30,255 nt of DNA from Conoideocrella luteorostrata (taxonomy: Eukaryota; Ascomycota; Sordariomycetes; Hypocreales; Clavicipitaceae), in assembly GCA_032433595.1 (NCBI GenBank), contig JASWJB010000430.1, positions 1 to 30,255 on the forward strand, in the 5' to 3' direction. The notes beneath the pieces were generated by a model that did not search any database, had not been told where the DNA came from, and saw nothing but the letters and a program-made list of their open reading frames with translations. A program made the position numbers and the translations under genes. Positions 19,234 to 28,518 of this stretch are shown here, one piece after another (position 1 is the stretch's first letter; the number at the start of each line of letters is the position of its first letter).

Positions 19234-19495
19234 CTCTATGATTCTGGTCTCATTAACGTAGCATTATGTCTTTTGATGTCTCACTCACCATCTACGATTC
19301 TGGTCTCATTAATGTAACATTCTGTCTTTTGATGTCTCACTCACCCTCTATGACTCCGGTCTCATTAATTTCTCAGTCACCCTCTATGACTTTAGTCTCA
19401 TCAACGTAGCATTTTGTCTTTTGATGTCTCACTCACCCCTCTATGGTTCTGGTCTCATTAACATAACATTCTGTCTTTTGATGTTTCAGTCGCCC
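19234..19495. repeat. 56-bp tandem repeat array, five units
   Basis: Units start at 19234, 19290, 19346, 19382 and 19439, with the shared pattern CTCTATGAYTYTGGTCTCAT, TAACGTAGCATT, TGTCTTTTGATGTCTCACTCAC. The third unit is 36 bp, lacking about 20 bp internally. The array ends about 220 bp before the prenyltransferase start codon. Confidence 0.9.
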
Positions 19496-19716
19496 TACAA
19501 GAAACGTAGCCATCACTGTATATGCGCTCGTACAACCTGCGTCATGCGGTCACTACCACAAACGTATCGAGAGGGCGGGCAATGGTCCCACCAAGCTGGT
19601 GTTAGGTATCATGCTATGGCTTGAACGGGGAGTTGCAATGTAGTTAGTATCACTTGGGTTCCCTCTTTCTTCGACTCTGAACTCATGCTGCAAACCAATG
19701 TCCTGAACGCTGAACG

Positions 19717-21071
19717 ATGGACATATCCAAGAAAGCACCAACTCAGCTCCCAAAGCCTTTCTACGTGCTGAGCCAAGCTCTAAACTTCTCCAACGAACAC
19801 CACGCAAAATGGTGGTATAGCACAGCCCCTATGTTTGCCGTCATGATGGCGGACGCCAGCTATGATGTTCACGCACAGTACAAGTTCCTCTGCATCCACC
19901 GCAAGGTTATCATCCCGGCGTTGGGTCCATACCCTGAAAAGGGTCAGCCTATGCACTGGAAGAGCCATCTGACACGCTTTGGACTCCCTTTCGAGCTGAG
20001 CTTCAATTACTCAAAATCACTACTACGGTTCGCCTTTGAGCCCCTCGGTCCTCTGACGGGAACACAGCATGATCCATTCAACACCCAAGCCATCGGGCCT
20101 GTTCTTCAGGACCTCAAGGCCATGGTTTCAGGACTTGACCTGGAATGGTTCCATCATTTCACCAAAGCATTGGTCATTTCGGACGGAGAAGCTCAGACTC
20201 TGCTAGATAGAAATATTCAGATCCCTGTCTTCAAGACGCAAAACAAGCTGGCAGCAGATCTGGACTCGTCCGGTGATATTGTCTTGAAGACCTACATCTA
20301 TCCGCGGATCAAGTCGATCGCGACCGGGACGCCAAAAGAGAGTCTCATTTTTGACGCAATCAAGGCTGCTGATACGTGTGGCAAAGTTTCCACTCCACTG
20401 GCAACCCTCATGGAGTTTATGGCTGAGCGAGCACCTACCCTCATCGGCCACTTTCTCTCATGTGATCTGGTCAAGCCATCCGAGTCCCGAATTAAGGTTT
20501 ACTGTATGGAACGCCAACTTGACCTAGCCTCTATCGAGGGTATCTGGACTCTGAACGGGCGGCGCAACGATTCAGAGACTCTGGATGGGTTGGATGCGCT
20601 GAGGGAGCTGTGGAAGCTATTGCCCATCACGGAGGGTTTGTGTCCACTGCCGAACCGCTTTTACGAGCCCGGTACCTCACCAAGAGAGCAGCTCCCCTTT
20701 ATTATCAATTTTACCTTGTCTCCAAAAAGTCCACTTCCCGAGCCACAAATCTACTTTCCCGCTTTTGGGCAGAATGACAGAGCTATTGCGGAAGGACTGG
20801 CCATCTTCTTTGAGAGCAGAGGATGGGGTGGCTTGGCGAAAAGCTATCCATCGGATTTGGCATCGTACTAGTAAGTCTTGGCATATCTATCCCAAATGGA
20901 TGAGTGAAACTGATCTCGAACCGCAGTCCGGATGTGGACTTGCATACCGCAAATCATCTGCAAGCATGGATCTCGTTTTCTTACAAGGGTAAAAAACCGT
21001 ATATGAGTGTCTACCTCCACACCTTCGAAGCTTTCAGTGTCTCGGCCCAGGAGGTGGCTATGCGCCGCTAG
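19717..21071 (+). CDS. cpaD: DMATS-type indole prenyltransferase (CpaD-like)
   Basis: Two exons, 19717-20870 and 20927-21071, with a 56-nt GTAAGT...CAG intron that has a CTGAT branch site. Without splicing the frame stops at residue 384; with it the product is 432 aa, close to CpaD (~437). Family signatures: WWYSTAPMF near the N-terminus, [14 protein letters not shown] with Glu93 at the position of the indole-binding glutamate of DMATS enzymes, an Arg/Lys set for diphosphate ([22 protein letters not shown]), and a C-terminal exon with [35 protein letters not shown]. Known role of the family member: transfer of dimethylallyl from DMAPP to C4 of the tryptophan ring in cyclo-acetoacetyl-Trp, giving beta-CPA. 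Regiochemistry cannot be read here. No metal-binding DDxxD motif is expected in this family and none was seen. It is transcribed divergently from the PKS-NRPS and convergently to the flavoenzyme. Confidence 0.92.
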
Positions 21072-21798
21072 GTCCAGAATGATTAGGAACGGTTTAACTT
21101 TCATTACTATGAATTCGTTTAATATGTTGGTCCATTTTATTTCAGGTGGCTCTTAGCGGTAAACTATTTGCTTTTCCTAGACATGGGGTGTCGCAGATCC
21201 AGGGAGATATCTGCGTTGCTTACGACGAGGAAAATCTTGAAAGTTCTATTGGTCCTTGATTTCCTTTCTAGCCTACTTTCTATTCTTTGTAGCCCATTAG
21301 TATATCTATCGTTACATAAGTTACTAGTAGTTTCATGTCTCTCCTACAGTCAAGTTTATTCACTGGTTACTACTTACTACTTGTAGCTACAAGAATGTTA
21401 GTCTTCGCTGCCTTAGCCTTAAGGAATATAGCTGTGGCGTTATGTGCCTTTACATAAGTGAAAGGGAACAATTTGCAACAGTGACAATCGGCAGGAATAG
21501 TGGGATTCAATGGAATTGAGTAGAGAGACTGAACTGAAAAGCGATGAATTCTGACAACGATGATAATGATAGTATTGATGATGATGCGCCTTCTGAAGAG
21601 AGCACTGTCATCCTCCTATGTAGTCCGTCAGCAGTCAGAACATTCCCTTGAACTTGGTGGCCTTGGGCCTCTATTCTGCTGCACCGTGCCACCTTTTTCC
21701 ACTATCGTACGGATCTAGCTAATACGAGGCACCAGTCATTTCCGAAGGTGCCACTCTAATCTCAACCGTGCCAGCCTCATCCATCTCAACAATAGCAA
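21072..21798. other. Convergent 3' intergenic region, no gene seen
   Basis: About 730 bp between the stop codons of the prenyltransferase and the flavoenzyme. Short AT-rich frames only. A small GAT-rich simple-sequence stretch lies near 21550-21590. Confidence 0.5.
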
Positions 21799-23169
21799 CT
21801 AGTCAGAAGCCATCTGACGGAGAACCTCATCCGTATACCCCCAAAGCAAGGTCGAGTAATCTGATGCCCAAGTGGCACCCGTCCAGAACGTACTGTTCAG
21901 TCCCTGGAGCTTATAGAGCTGCCGATAGAACCCTCCACGGATTTCCTCGGCTGAAACGAACATGGTAACAGGAGTGTGGCTCGCAAACTTGACAATCTCG
22001 CACTCATGCGTAGAGTATGTTCCCTTGTCACGGAGAAGATGAAGCTTCTCGTACATGTATGCCTTGGCCTCGTGCTCTCCAAAGTGGGATCCTCCGACTA
22101 GCTTGATATTGTGATAGCCAGGGGCCCAATGATTATCCACGCGCCAAATAAATGGTTCCTCGGGCACACCGTATAGACGGTCTGTGTCGACATTTACGAG
22201 GTTCACATCGTTGGGGAGACCGACGTTCTTGATAAGTGCAGCCCAGTACTGGTGATATTGCCACTTGGAGAAAATGTGGGATTCTTGCTCGCTGAGCGGA
22301 AAGCCGTGGAGGTTGTCTAGCAGGGGCGGAATGGTGACGAGCAGTTGCTTGCCCCGAAGGAGAGTCTTGGTCCCATTAGCACTGCGCACAATGACTTGTA
22401 TACCGTCATCCTCTGAGCGCTGCACAGACTCGGGGGTCGTCTTCAAGAGAACGTCGCTGCCGAGTTCTTTGCCGGCGCTCTTGTACAGAGCGGCAATGCC
22501 CTCAGTGGGACGGACATAGCCCTCATCCAAGGCGGCCGCGTGGGGCACTCCTATATACTGGATGACGTAGAGGGTAATCATTTCGAGAACATCGCCAGAC
22601 GTGTGAGAGAAAAGGGCGTACACGGAATCCTCGAGATGGTACTTCTTCACGAATTCCGCAAAAGGACTGATGAGGTCCTCTGGCACCGGCTCTGGAATTC
22701 GGTAAACGCCGTCTTCCAAGAACCCGAACTGAGAGATGGCATCGACCCATTTGGCGAATGCTTCCCTGTCCTGAAGCTGGCCCGGAGGGTATTCCGTTCG
22801 TTTCCCCGTGTTGAGGTTCACGTAGTCCTCGTGCGCGGGAGCAGGGTTGCGGCGCCCATAGGATACCTGGAGTCGCTCAAGATAGTTCCGAGTTACGCTC
22901 GTGTTGAAGAATCCCTCTACACCGAAGTTCAGAGGCGTATTATCTGCGGTGTAGTAGGTTTCGCCGTGACCGCCGAGATAGTCGTTGCGTTCGACGACGG
23001 CGACGGTTTTACCTTGATCCCTAAGACGGATTGCCGCATATGTTCCCGAACTGCCACCACCCAGAATGATTACATCGCGAGAGATGGTGTTGCGCGTGTT
23101 GACTCCAGTCGCCAGGGTAAGACAAGCGACGATGGAAAGACCAAGGAAGCCCGCAATGCTAGTAGCCAT
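21799..23169 (-). CDS. cpaO: FAD-dependent oxidocyclase (CpaO-like, beta-cyclopiazonate dehydrogenase)
   Basis: Uninterrupted 456-aa frame. Residues 1-23 form a hydrophobic signal-like segment. Then comes a Rossmann FAD site GGGSSG (37-42) with Glu60 at the end of the second strand, and YLGGHGETYYT (64-74). The C-terminus carries FWTGATWASDYSTLLWGY, the usual FAD-contacting end of amine-oxidase-like flavoproteins. Length and order fit the enzyme that oxidises beta-CPA and closes the remaining rings to alpha-CPA. The classical beta-cyclopiazonate oxidocyclase is known to hold FAD covalently through a histidine; His68 in the GGH motif is a candidate, by inference only. The signal-like N-terminus suggests entry to the secretory pathway or membrane association. 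It is convergent with the prenyltransferase and in the same direction as the P450 upstream. Many fungal relatives of this family are annotated with this name without evidence, so cluster context is important for the call. Confidence 0.85.
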   Translation of the reverse strand: MATSIAGFLGLSIVACLTLATGVNTRNTISRDVIILGGGSSGTYAAIRLRDQGKTVAVVERNDYLGGHGETYYTADNTPLNFGVEGFFNTSVTRNYLERLQVSYGRRNPAPAHEDYVNLNTGKRTEYPPGQLQDREAFAKWVDAISQFGFLEDGVYRIPEPVPEDLISPFAEFVKKYHLEDSVYALFSHTSGDVLEMITLYVIQYIGVPHAAALDEGYVRPTEGIAALYKSAGKELGSDVLLKTTPESVQRSEDDGIQVIVRSANGTKTLLRGKQLLVTIPPLLDNLHGFPLSEQESHIFSKWQYHQYWAALIKNVGLPNDVNLVNVDTDRLYGVPEEPFIWRVDNHWAPGYHNIKLVGGSHFGEHEAKAYMYEKLHLLRDKGTYSTHECEIVKFASHTPVTMFVSAEEIRGGFYRQLYKLQGLNSTFWTGATWASDYSTLLWGYTDEVLRQMASD

Positions 23170-24016
23170 TTTCGGGAATGCCAGAAGAGAAAGTAAAAGA
23201 TGACCGTATACAGTCTAATGAGCAAATCCCAGATTAAAAAGCAACAGATGGCGACCACACGATGTTCGCGCACCAATCTTCTGCACGGAGTTGACTCGCA
23301 AGATTGCTCCTCTTTACGCCTTTTGGACTTGTTTAATTATGGTCTCCACTCTGCAAGGCTTTGGTGTCTTTCTACGTGTAGGAGGAGGTCTCGACCTGCA
23401 ATGTCCTTGACTCTAGCTGTCGTATACTGACCTATCAGTCACACATCATCACATACACCAAGGTAGCGCGTCTGAACACATTTTCTGACTTGGAATGTTC
23501 AATTCTCGCCCACTTCTTCACATACTGCAAGCAACGTTGTTCAGTCTCGTACGAGCCCAGTGTAGCACTGCGTCTGCACACATTGATTTTGACTAAAATT
23601 GTTCAGTTGTCGCCCCCTGGCATACTGCAAGTAGCGTTGTTCCGTTGCGTACCGGCCCACGACGAGCTGTGAGATATAGTCATAGACTGGTGGCTCGATA
23701 CCTGAACAGTTCCGTTCGTCCGTGCTACTTGGGTGGTGAGATTTCTTCCCCTACGATAACCATCCCTCCCCCACCCACTCTGTCTCCGACTTACGATGTC
23801 TCAGTCAATTTGTCGACACCTTGGTAACTTGCTTTTGATGGAGCTGTGACAAGAAGGGTTAAGATGCAGCCTAGAACAAAGTGTTCTATTTCGTCTAATA
23901 AGTCTGAGACGGGAGAGACAGCGCAAACACGATCCAACGTTACTAGCAACAGAGGGTTACACCATCTACTCCGGAAGCAATCATTCACACCGCCTTCAGC
24001 ATCACTCTCCGCGACC
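23170..24016. other. Intergenic region between P450 stop and flavoenzyme start
   Basis: About 850 bp that should hold the flavoenzyme promoter and the P450 3' end. No convincing gene on either strand. It contains the diverged ~100-bp tandem duplication listed separately. Confidence 0.5.
23463..23663. repeat. Diverged ~100-bp tandem duplication
   Basis: Units start at 23463 and 23562. Both run GTAGC...GCGTCTG(a/c)ACACAT, then TTGTTCA or GTTCA, then CATACTGCAAG(c/t)A(a/g)CGTTGTTC, then CGTAC(g/c)(a/g)GCCCA. It lies about 300 bp upstream of the flavoenzyme start. Confidence 0.75.
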
Positions 24017-25686
24017 TCAGCGTGACACTGCGGTAAATTTAACATTCAACGGCTTTGTACTCCAGACATTGAAGACCAACGCCTCTTCCCACAGCTCCGA
24101 TACAGGAGCCAGCTCCCAATCAAATTCCCAGATCAGCCGAGCCATAACCAGACGCATCTCCAAGTGGGCGAGGTTTTGGGCGATGCAATTTCGAGGGCCA
24201 TGACTGAACGGCTGCGCAGCGTGGCGATCGTCGGTCTGGTACGCGGGATCCCCGAGCCATCGTTCAGGGATGAACTTGTTTGGATCAACAAAGTTTCGGC
24301 TACTGCGGTTAATACAGTAGTGCGCGATGCCCACTTGAGTACCACCTGGTATCCAATGCCCGTCGATGAAATCACCACCTTGAGGGACCCGACGCGGGAG
24401 GACGGCGGGACCGGGAGGGAATATTCGTAGCGCCTCGCTTATGCACGCCTTCAAATACTTGAGCTGATTCACGCTAATTGAGTTGATGTCTTTGTCGCTG
24501 CTGAATGTGTCTCGGATTTCGCTCATCACTTTACGCTTGGCACCATCGTTCCGCGTCAGGTAATACAACGTGGCGCTGAGTGCGGTGGCTGTCGTTTCGC
24601 TGCCCGCGATGATAAGGGTTGAGCAGTTCCCGTCCAACTCGTACCGCTCGAGCCCGTTTCGCGGATCGAACAAGTCGGCTGTCAAGTCTCTGTAGTGGAC
24701 TTTTCGGTCCATTCGACGCTGCACCTTGTCATGGGTGTACTTGCGGTGTGTGACGAATTTGTCGCGCAGGGACTTGGGGACGAAGCACATCAGGATATGG
24801 AAGATCCATGGGTAGTACCCGACAGCATGCGTCATGGCGCGAAGTTTCATCACCTCAAGAATCATTTTCACCCAGGGGTGGTAGTCAGAGTTCCTGAGAC
24901 AGTCGTAGGTCTCGCCAAATGCAAGCTCCCCAATCAGGTCGAATGTCGCATACTAAGTAAGGTAAAGGCAATGAACTTGGGTCAGCTGAGGACTTCTCGG
25001 CCCAGGTGTTCAAAAAGCAACTTACGTTGAACCAAGCCGTCATTTCAGGTGTCTCCCCTGCTGAGACCTTCTCGTGCAGCTTCTCCATCATTAGATTGAT
25101 GTTGCGTTGGATCACCGGCTCTTGCTCCCTCAACGCAGCATCCGAGAAGCCTTTGGCAAGGAGCCGGCGGTAATGGCGGTGAAGACTGCCATCCACCGTC
25201 ACGATCGAATGAGGCGCAGTTGGGCCCTTGTATAGGGGGGTATCTTTGTCCATTTCGGGCTTTCCCGGCCGCGCACCGTAGATGTCATCCCATGCACGGC
25301 TAGAGGTGAATAGTACCTCGTCTGGAGCGATACGCAATACTGGTCCGTATGTCTCGTGTGCTCGTGAAAGGACCGAGACGATGTCTCCGGCGCATAAATG
25401 GTACGAGTGCCACAGACGAGTCACTGCTGCCAGTTTTGGCCCGGGATACTTTGCGAGCGGATGGAGCGTGACGCGGTAGACGCTGACGAGAACAACGTAC
25501 TACCCCATACAATCAATTAGTTTGTTTGTGCGATGTATGTCTTTGTCCGTGTTGATACTGGCTACCTACCGTAAAGCCTATCAAAAAGACTGTTGTCGTG
25601 GACTTTCTGAGTGAGACGCTGTCTGCATCGGCACAGCTAGTATCGTAGATTGCGTTGCAAATAATCTCGCGGAAAAATTGGCTCAT
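24017..25686 (-). CDS. Cytochrome P450 monooxygenase (three exons)
   Basis: Exons on the minus strand: 25686-25570, 25499-25026 and 24952-24017. The 70- and 73-nt introns have GT-AG ends and phase 0, giving 508 aa, a normal fungal P450 length. The N-terminal anchor spans about residues 31-50, interrupted by intron 1, and is followed by the proline-rich hinge HPLAKYPGPK. Helix I has AGSETT (313-318), helix K has EALR (370-373), then ERW, and the heme loop is FSHGPRNCIAQ with Cys453 as thiolate ligand. The residue two after Cys is Ala where Gly is most common, a tolerated variation. Located in the ER membrane by family. In Aspergillus CPA clusters a P450 (CpaH) oxidises CPA to 2-oxo-CPA, and this gene sits next to the flavoenzyme as expected. 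Orthology to CpaH was not tested, so no symbol is given. It is divergent from the methyltransferase gene. Confidence 0.88.
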
Positions 25687-26324
25687 TTTGAGTGAAATTC
25701 AGGCAAAACTATAAGGCTTGTATGAAATAGAGAATGGAAATGCTGGCGAGAAGGTTCAGAGCAAGCCTCTTATGTGTTGTAGAGTTTTCCCCCCAAACTA
25801 ACTGTATATGAACGGGGAATGGCACGCCGCTTACCTGCTAGCGCTCCACATAAGTGAGGCCAAAGTGATTGAGCAATTTTACGCAGTTGAAATTGATAGG
25901 TAGGAATGGATAAAACTGATGGTGTCTTATGCCTGGTAAATTCACGGAGCATTCCTTCCTTTTATGCCCAGAATCTAGACTTTACTAATTTGGATTTCCC
26001 TCGTTACCCGGTATTGTAAGATGTGTATGCTCTTTTCACCGCCGAAATCTTCCTGTACCTCCTCTCACCGCTGTTTTACTACTTTACTTGGCAATCCAGC
26101 TGTAAATACCACTATTCTTCCTAGAAGCAATTCTCTTCTCAACAACATATGCAGCACATGTGCCTCATTCTCAGCCTTATCTTGTAGACCTTCTCGATCG
26201 TCTCATGTATCTTTCCTTTTCCTGGGGGTAATCCTATGTTCTACATATTCGTGTTTCATAACAAATCTCAAAGATCCAATACGCTCCCAACTCTGTTCTG
26301 AACCCATCAAACTCGCTCAACACG
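25687..26324. promoter_or_regulatory. Divergent promoter region of P450 and methyltransferase genes
   Basis: About 640 bp between the two start codons. Short frames on both strands look like chance. No specific factor site could be assigned; the shared location suggests joint control, by inference. Confidence 0.5.
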
Positions 26325-27903
26325 ATGAAGATCGGGGTTCTAGTTTTATGCAAAGATTCTGCAGAGGTCAGTGATTCCAGCTACAACTATTCCTTTGCGC
26401 CATGTGCTTCTAGACAAGAACTCATTCTCCCGCTTGACCAGGGCCCAAGTGCAGTCGATCTCAGTCGCTACATACCTCCATCTCGTCATCAATTCGAGAC
26501 CCTTTATATCAGCAAGTCGAACGCGGAAGCAGAGATTGATGAAATTTGCAAAGATAATTATGACGTGTTTCTGAATTATATGGTTCGTGCAATAAATGAT
26601 TGTGAAAAAGAACTATGACTGATCTGCTGTGAATAGGCAGTAGATTGGGATCATGATGTTTTGACCGTGGCAGCCATCACAACGTATCTCGAGGCGAAAG
26701 GTTTCACATTTCTCAACCGTCCGTGCCTCATTCCGACCACCGATGCGAGAGGAGAAACGTGTCGCTTCGAGATCCCCGTAAAGACTCACGAAATCAACCT
26801 GGAACATTTCAAGGGCAAGAAGTGGATTACCTTGGCCATGGATATGGGCCGAGAGGCCATGGCTTTTAGTCCCATCCAATGCGCTACCTCCAGGTGTCTT
26901 GATGGACAATGCCTACACTTGACATGCACAGACTTTGTCTGGGTCAAGGAAGATGCACTGCAGTCCATGCTAAAGTCAATTGCGTTGGATGTGCTGAAAG
27001 CGTCAAGCGGTGGGTTTGTGCGGGTAGAGGCTTCACTGCGAGGAGAGGCGGACAGTATGTACCTGGAGGGTCTGCTATGCACTCCTCGCGCATTCTACTG
27101 CAAGAAGCACAGCACATACGAGGACATGGTCATCGAGAAGGAGTTTCCCGGCGGACAGATGGCATTCTTTGACATGCTGATCACCAGTAAGCAGATCCGT
27201 TCGGGTCAGGATCACGTCCGCAACCAACACCTGGCCAGGGTTTATGACGGCTTTGCCCCGCGATATCATGCTGCTCGAGCCGACACCGGGCTGAGTCGGA
27301 TGCAGGAAGACATGAGCCGAAAATACGATTTCTCTGGAACAGTCCTCGACCTCGCGTGTGGGAACGGGGAATTTGGAGCCACTCTGCACGAGCATGGTAT
27401 CGCCACAAAAGTCACCGGCATAGATGTCTCTGAGGGGATGACCCGATCGTCGTACATTCAGGATCACTACGAGAAGCCGCTCTTGATCGGGCCGATGGAC
27501 GAACTCGTCATGGCAAGTTCCTCGGTCTCCTTAACATACATTTTCTGCTTATGCATCATTACTGATTAACAATCAGGCTATGCCGGAGTTCGACCATGTG
27601 GTTTGTTTCGCGGCATTTCAGTTTCTGGATCCTGTGCACTTGACCGCGTGCTTAGCTCGTATGTTCATGGTTGCCCAAAAGTCTGTGACTGCAATCCATG
27701 AAGATCTTAGTGACGCGTACATTGACGATATGAAAAAGCGCAATGGTGAATTGTGTAGCAATTTCAATCACATTTCTACCCTGGAGGAGTTTGGTATCCC
27801 TAGAGGCTGGAAGCAGGTACACACGGAGCGAATCCCCTTGTATGATAATCCAAGTCTTGGGGAAGCAGTGTATGGATTTGGTATTCGCTTTGAGAGGGCG
27901 TAA
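26325..27903 (+). CDS. Fusion of ATP-grasp-like domain and SAM-dependent methyltransferase
   Basis: Three exons: 26325-26582, 26637-27512 and 27577-27903; 486 aa. Intron 1 is 54 nt with a GTTCGT donor. Intron 2 is 64 nt with a GC donor (GCAAGT) and CAG acceptor. The C-terminal half (about 270-485) is a class I methyltransferase: [12 protein letters not shown] (322-333) is the SAM motif I, followed by GIDVSEGM and [14 protein letters not shown]. The N-terminal ~260 residues resemble the D-Ala-D-Ala ligase / ATP-grasp fold: DVFLNYM, then a hydrophobic helix ending [13 protein letters not shown], and late [19 protein letters not shown] (Glu217, Glu230), where active ligases have R-x-D and E-x-N. 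The expected metal-binding Asn is Leu here, so ligase activity is doubtful. In speradine-making Aspergillus a methyltransferase (CpaM) N-methylates 2-oxo-CPA, and this gene may do the same job. I cannot confirm that it is a CpaM orthologue. Confidence 0.78.
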
Positions 27904-28518
27904 GAAAGACGAAATTTCCCAGTTAATAGAATTATATGGCTATTACTGCTATTATTCTTCGTGTCCGCCGGGGTTTTTTTTAATCGATTTAACTTGAATA
28001 GTTATGCCTAACTTTCTCAGTATTATTCTTCATACTCCTTCCGATGGTCAAACCAATCGTGTTAAGTTGGCGCTCTGTGGCTTGTAAAATCTAGCTATCG
28101 CATGCGCGTAGAACTCACGATATTATGTGATGGTATATTTCCGGAGTCAAAGACAGCCAATTAAACATAGTATTGAGGCTAATCAGAGGCTTTGAAAACA
28201 CGTGAAAGAAAATATTTTCTTGCCTGAATTAATCACGTGCAAGCGTCCAGGGAGGGGGGAGGGGTTCCGAGTATAAAAACAGCTTTGCTTTTCATCAAGT
28301 ACTGTAGCGCCTGCTGCGCGTGGAATGTGGTCAACCAGCCTTCCCGCATGTTTTCTCTCCCAACACACAAACGGAGCGCAACAGACCCTTAAGTTCCATC
28401 CCTTACGACGAATCTGCTATTAATTCTCAAATAAACCATTGAGTGTATTTGCCGGCTAATGTGCCATACTACCAATCAGAATCTACCAAGACCTTTCCGC
28501 TAGATCTTAGCTGGGAAC
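27904..28518. promoter_or_regulatory. Upstream region of the MFS transporter
   Basis: About 615 bp with no gene seen. It contains two CACGTG boxes (28199-28204 and 28234-28239), a 16-bp perfect palindrome between them and a TATAAAA at 28272-28278. The TATA box lies ~240 bp upstream of the ATG, implying a long leader if it is used. Confidence 0.6.
28199..28239. promoter_or_regulatory. CACGTG pair flanking a 16-bp palindrome
   Basis: CACGTG at 28199-28204 and 28234-28239 have starts 35 bp apart. Between them AAGAAAATATTTTCTT (28206-28221) is a perfect palindrome. CACGTG is the classical E-box of bHLH regulators. The pair lies just before a TATA box, which supports a promoter role. Confidence 0.55.

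Larger units (their letters stand above)
17997..19716. promoter_or_regulatory. Shared divergent promoter region of PKS-NRPS and prenyltransferase
   Basis: About 1.7 kb between the start codons of two divergent biosynthetic genes, unusually long for such a region. Short frames in 18006-18749 resemble no protein family I know, and I do not call them genes. The region holds a 50-bp tandem duplication, a 14-bp perfect inverted repeat and a five-unit 56-bp tandem array, each listed separately. Co-regulation of the two genes from here is inference. Confidence 0.6.

Noticed and set aside
19234..19495. CRISPR-like array
   Set aside because: The units are contiguous tandem repeats with no unique spacers, and the DNA is fungal.
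22540..23196. A 218-codon open frame antisense to the flavoenzyme
   Set aside because: It overlaps the conserved FAD-binding coding region on the other strand and resembles no known protein.
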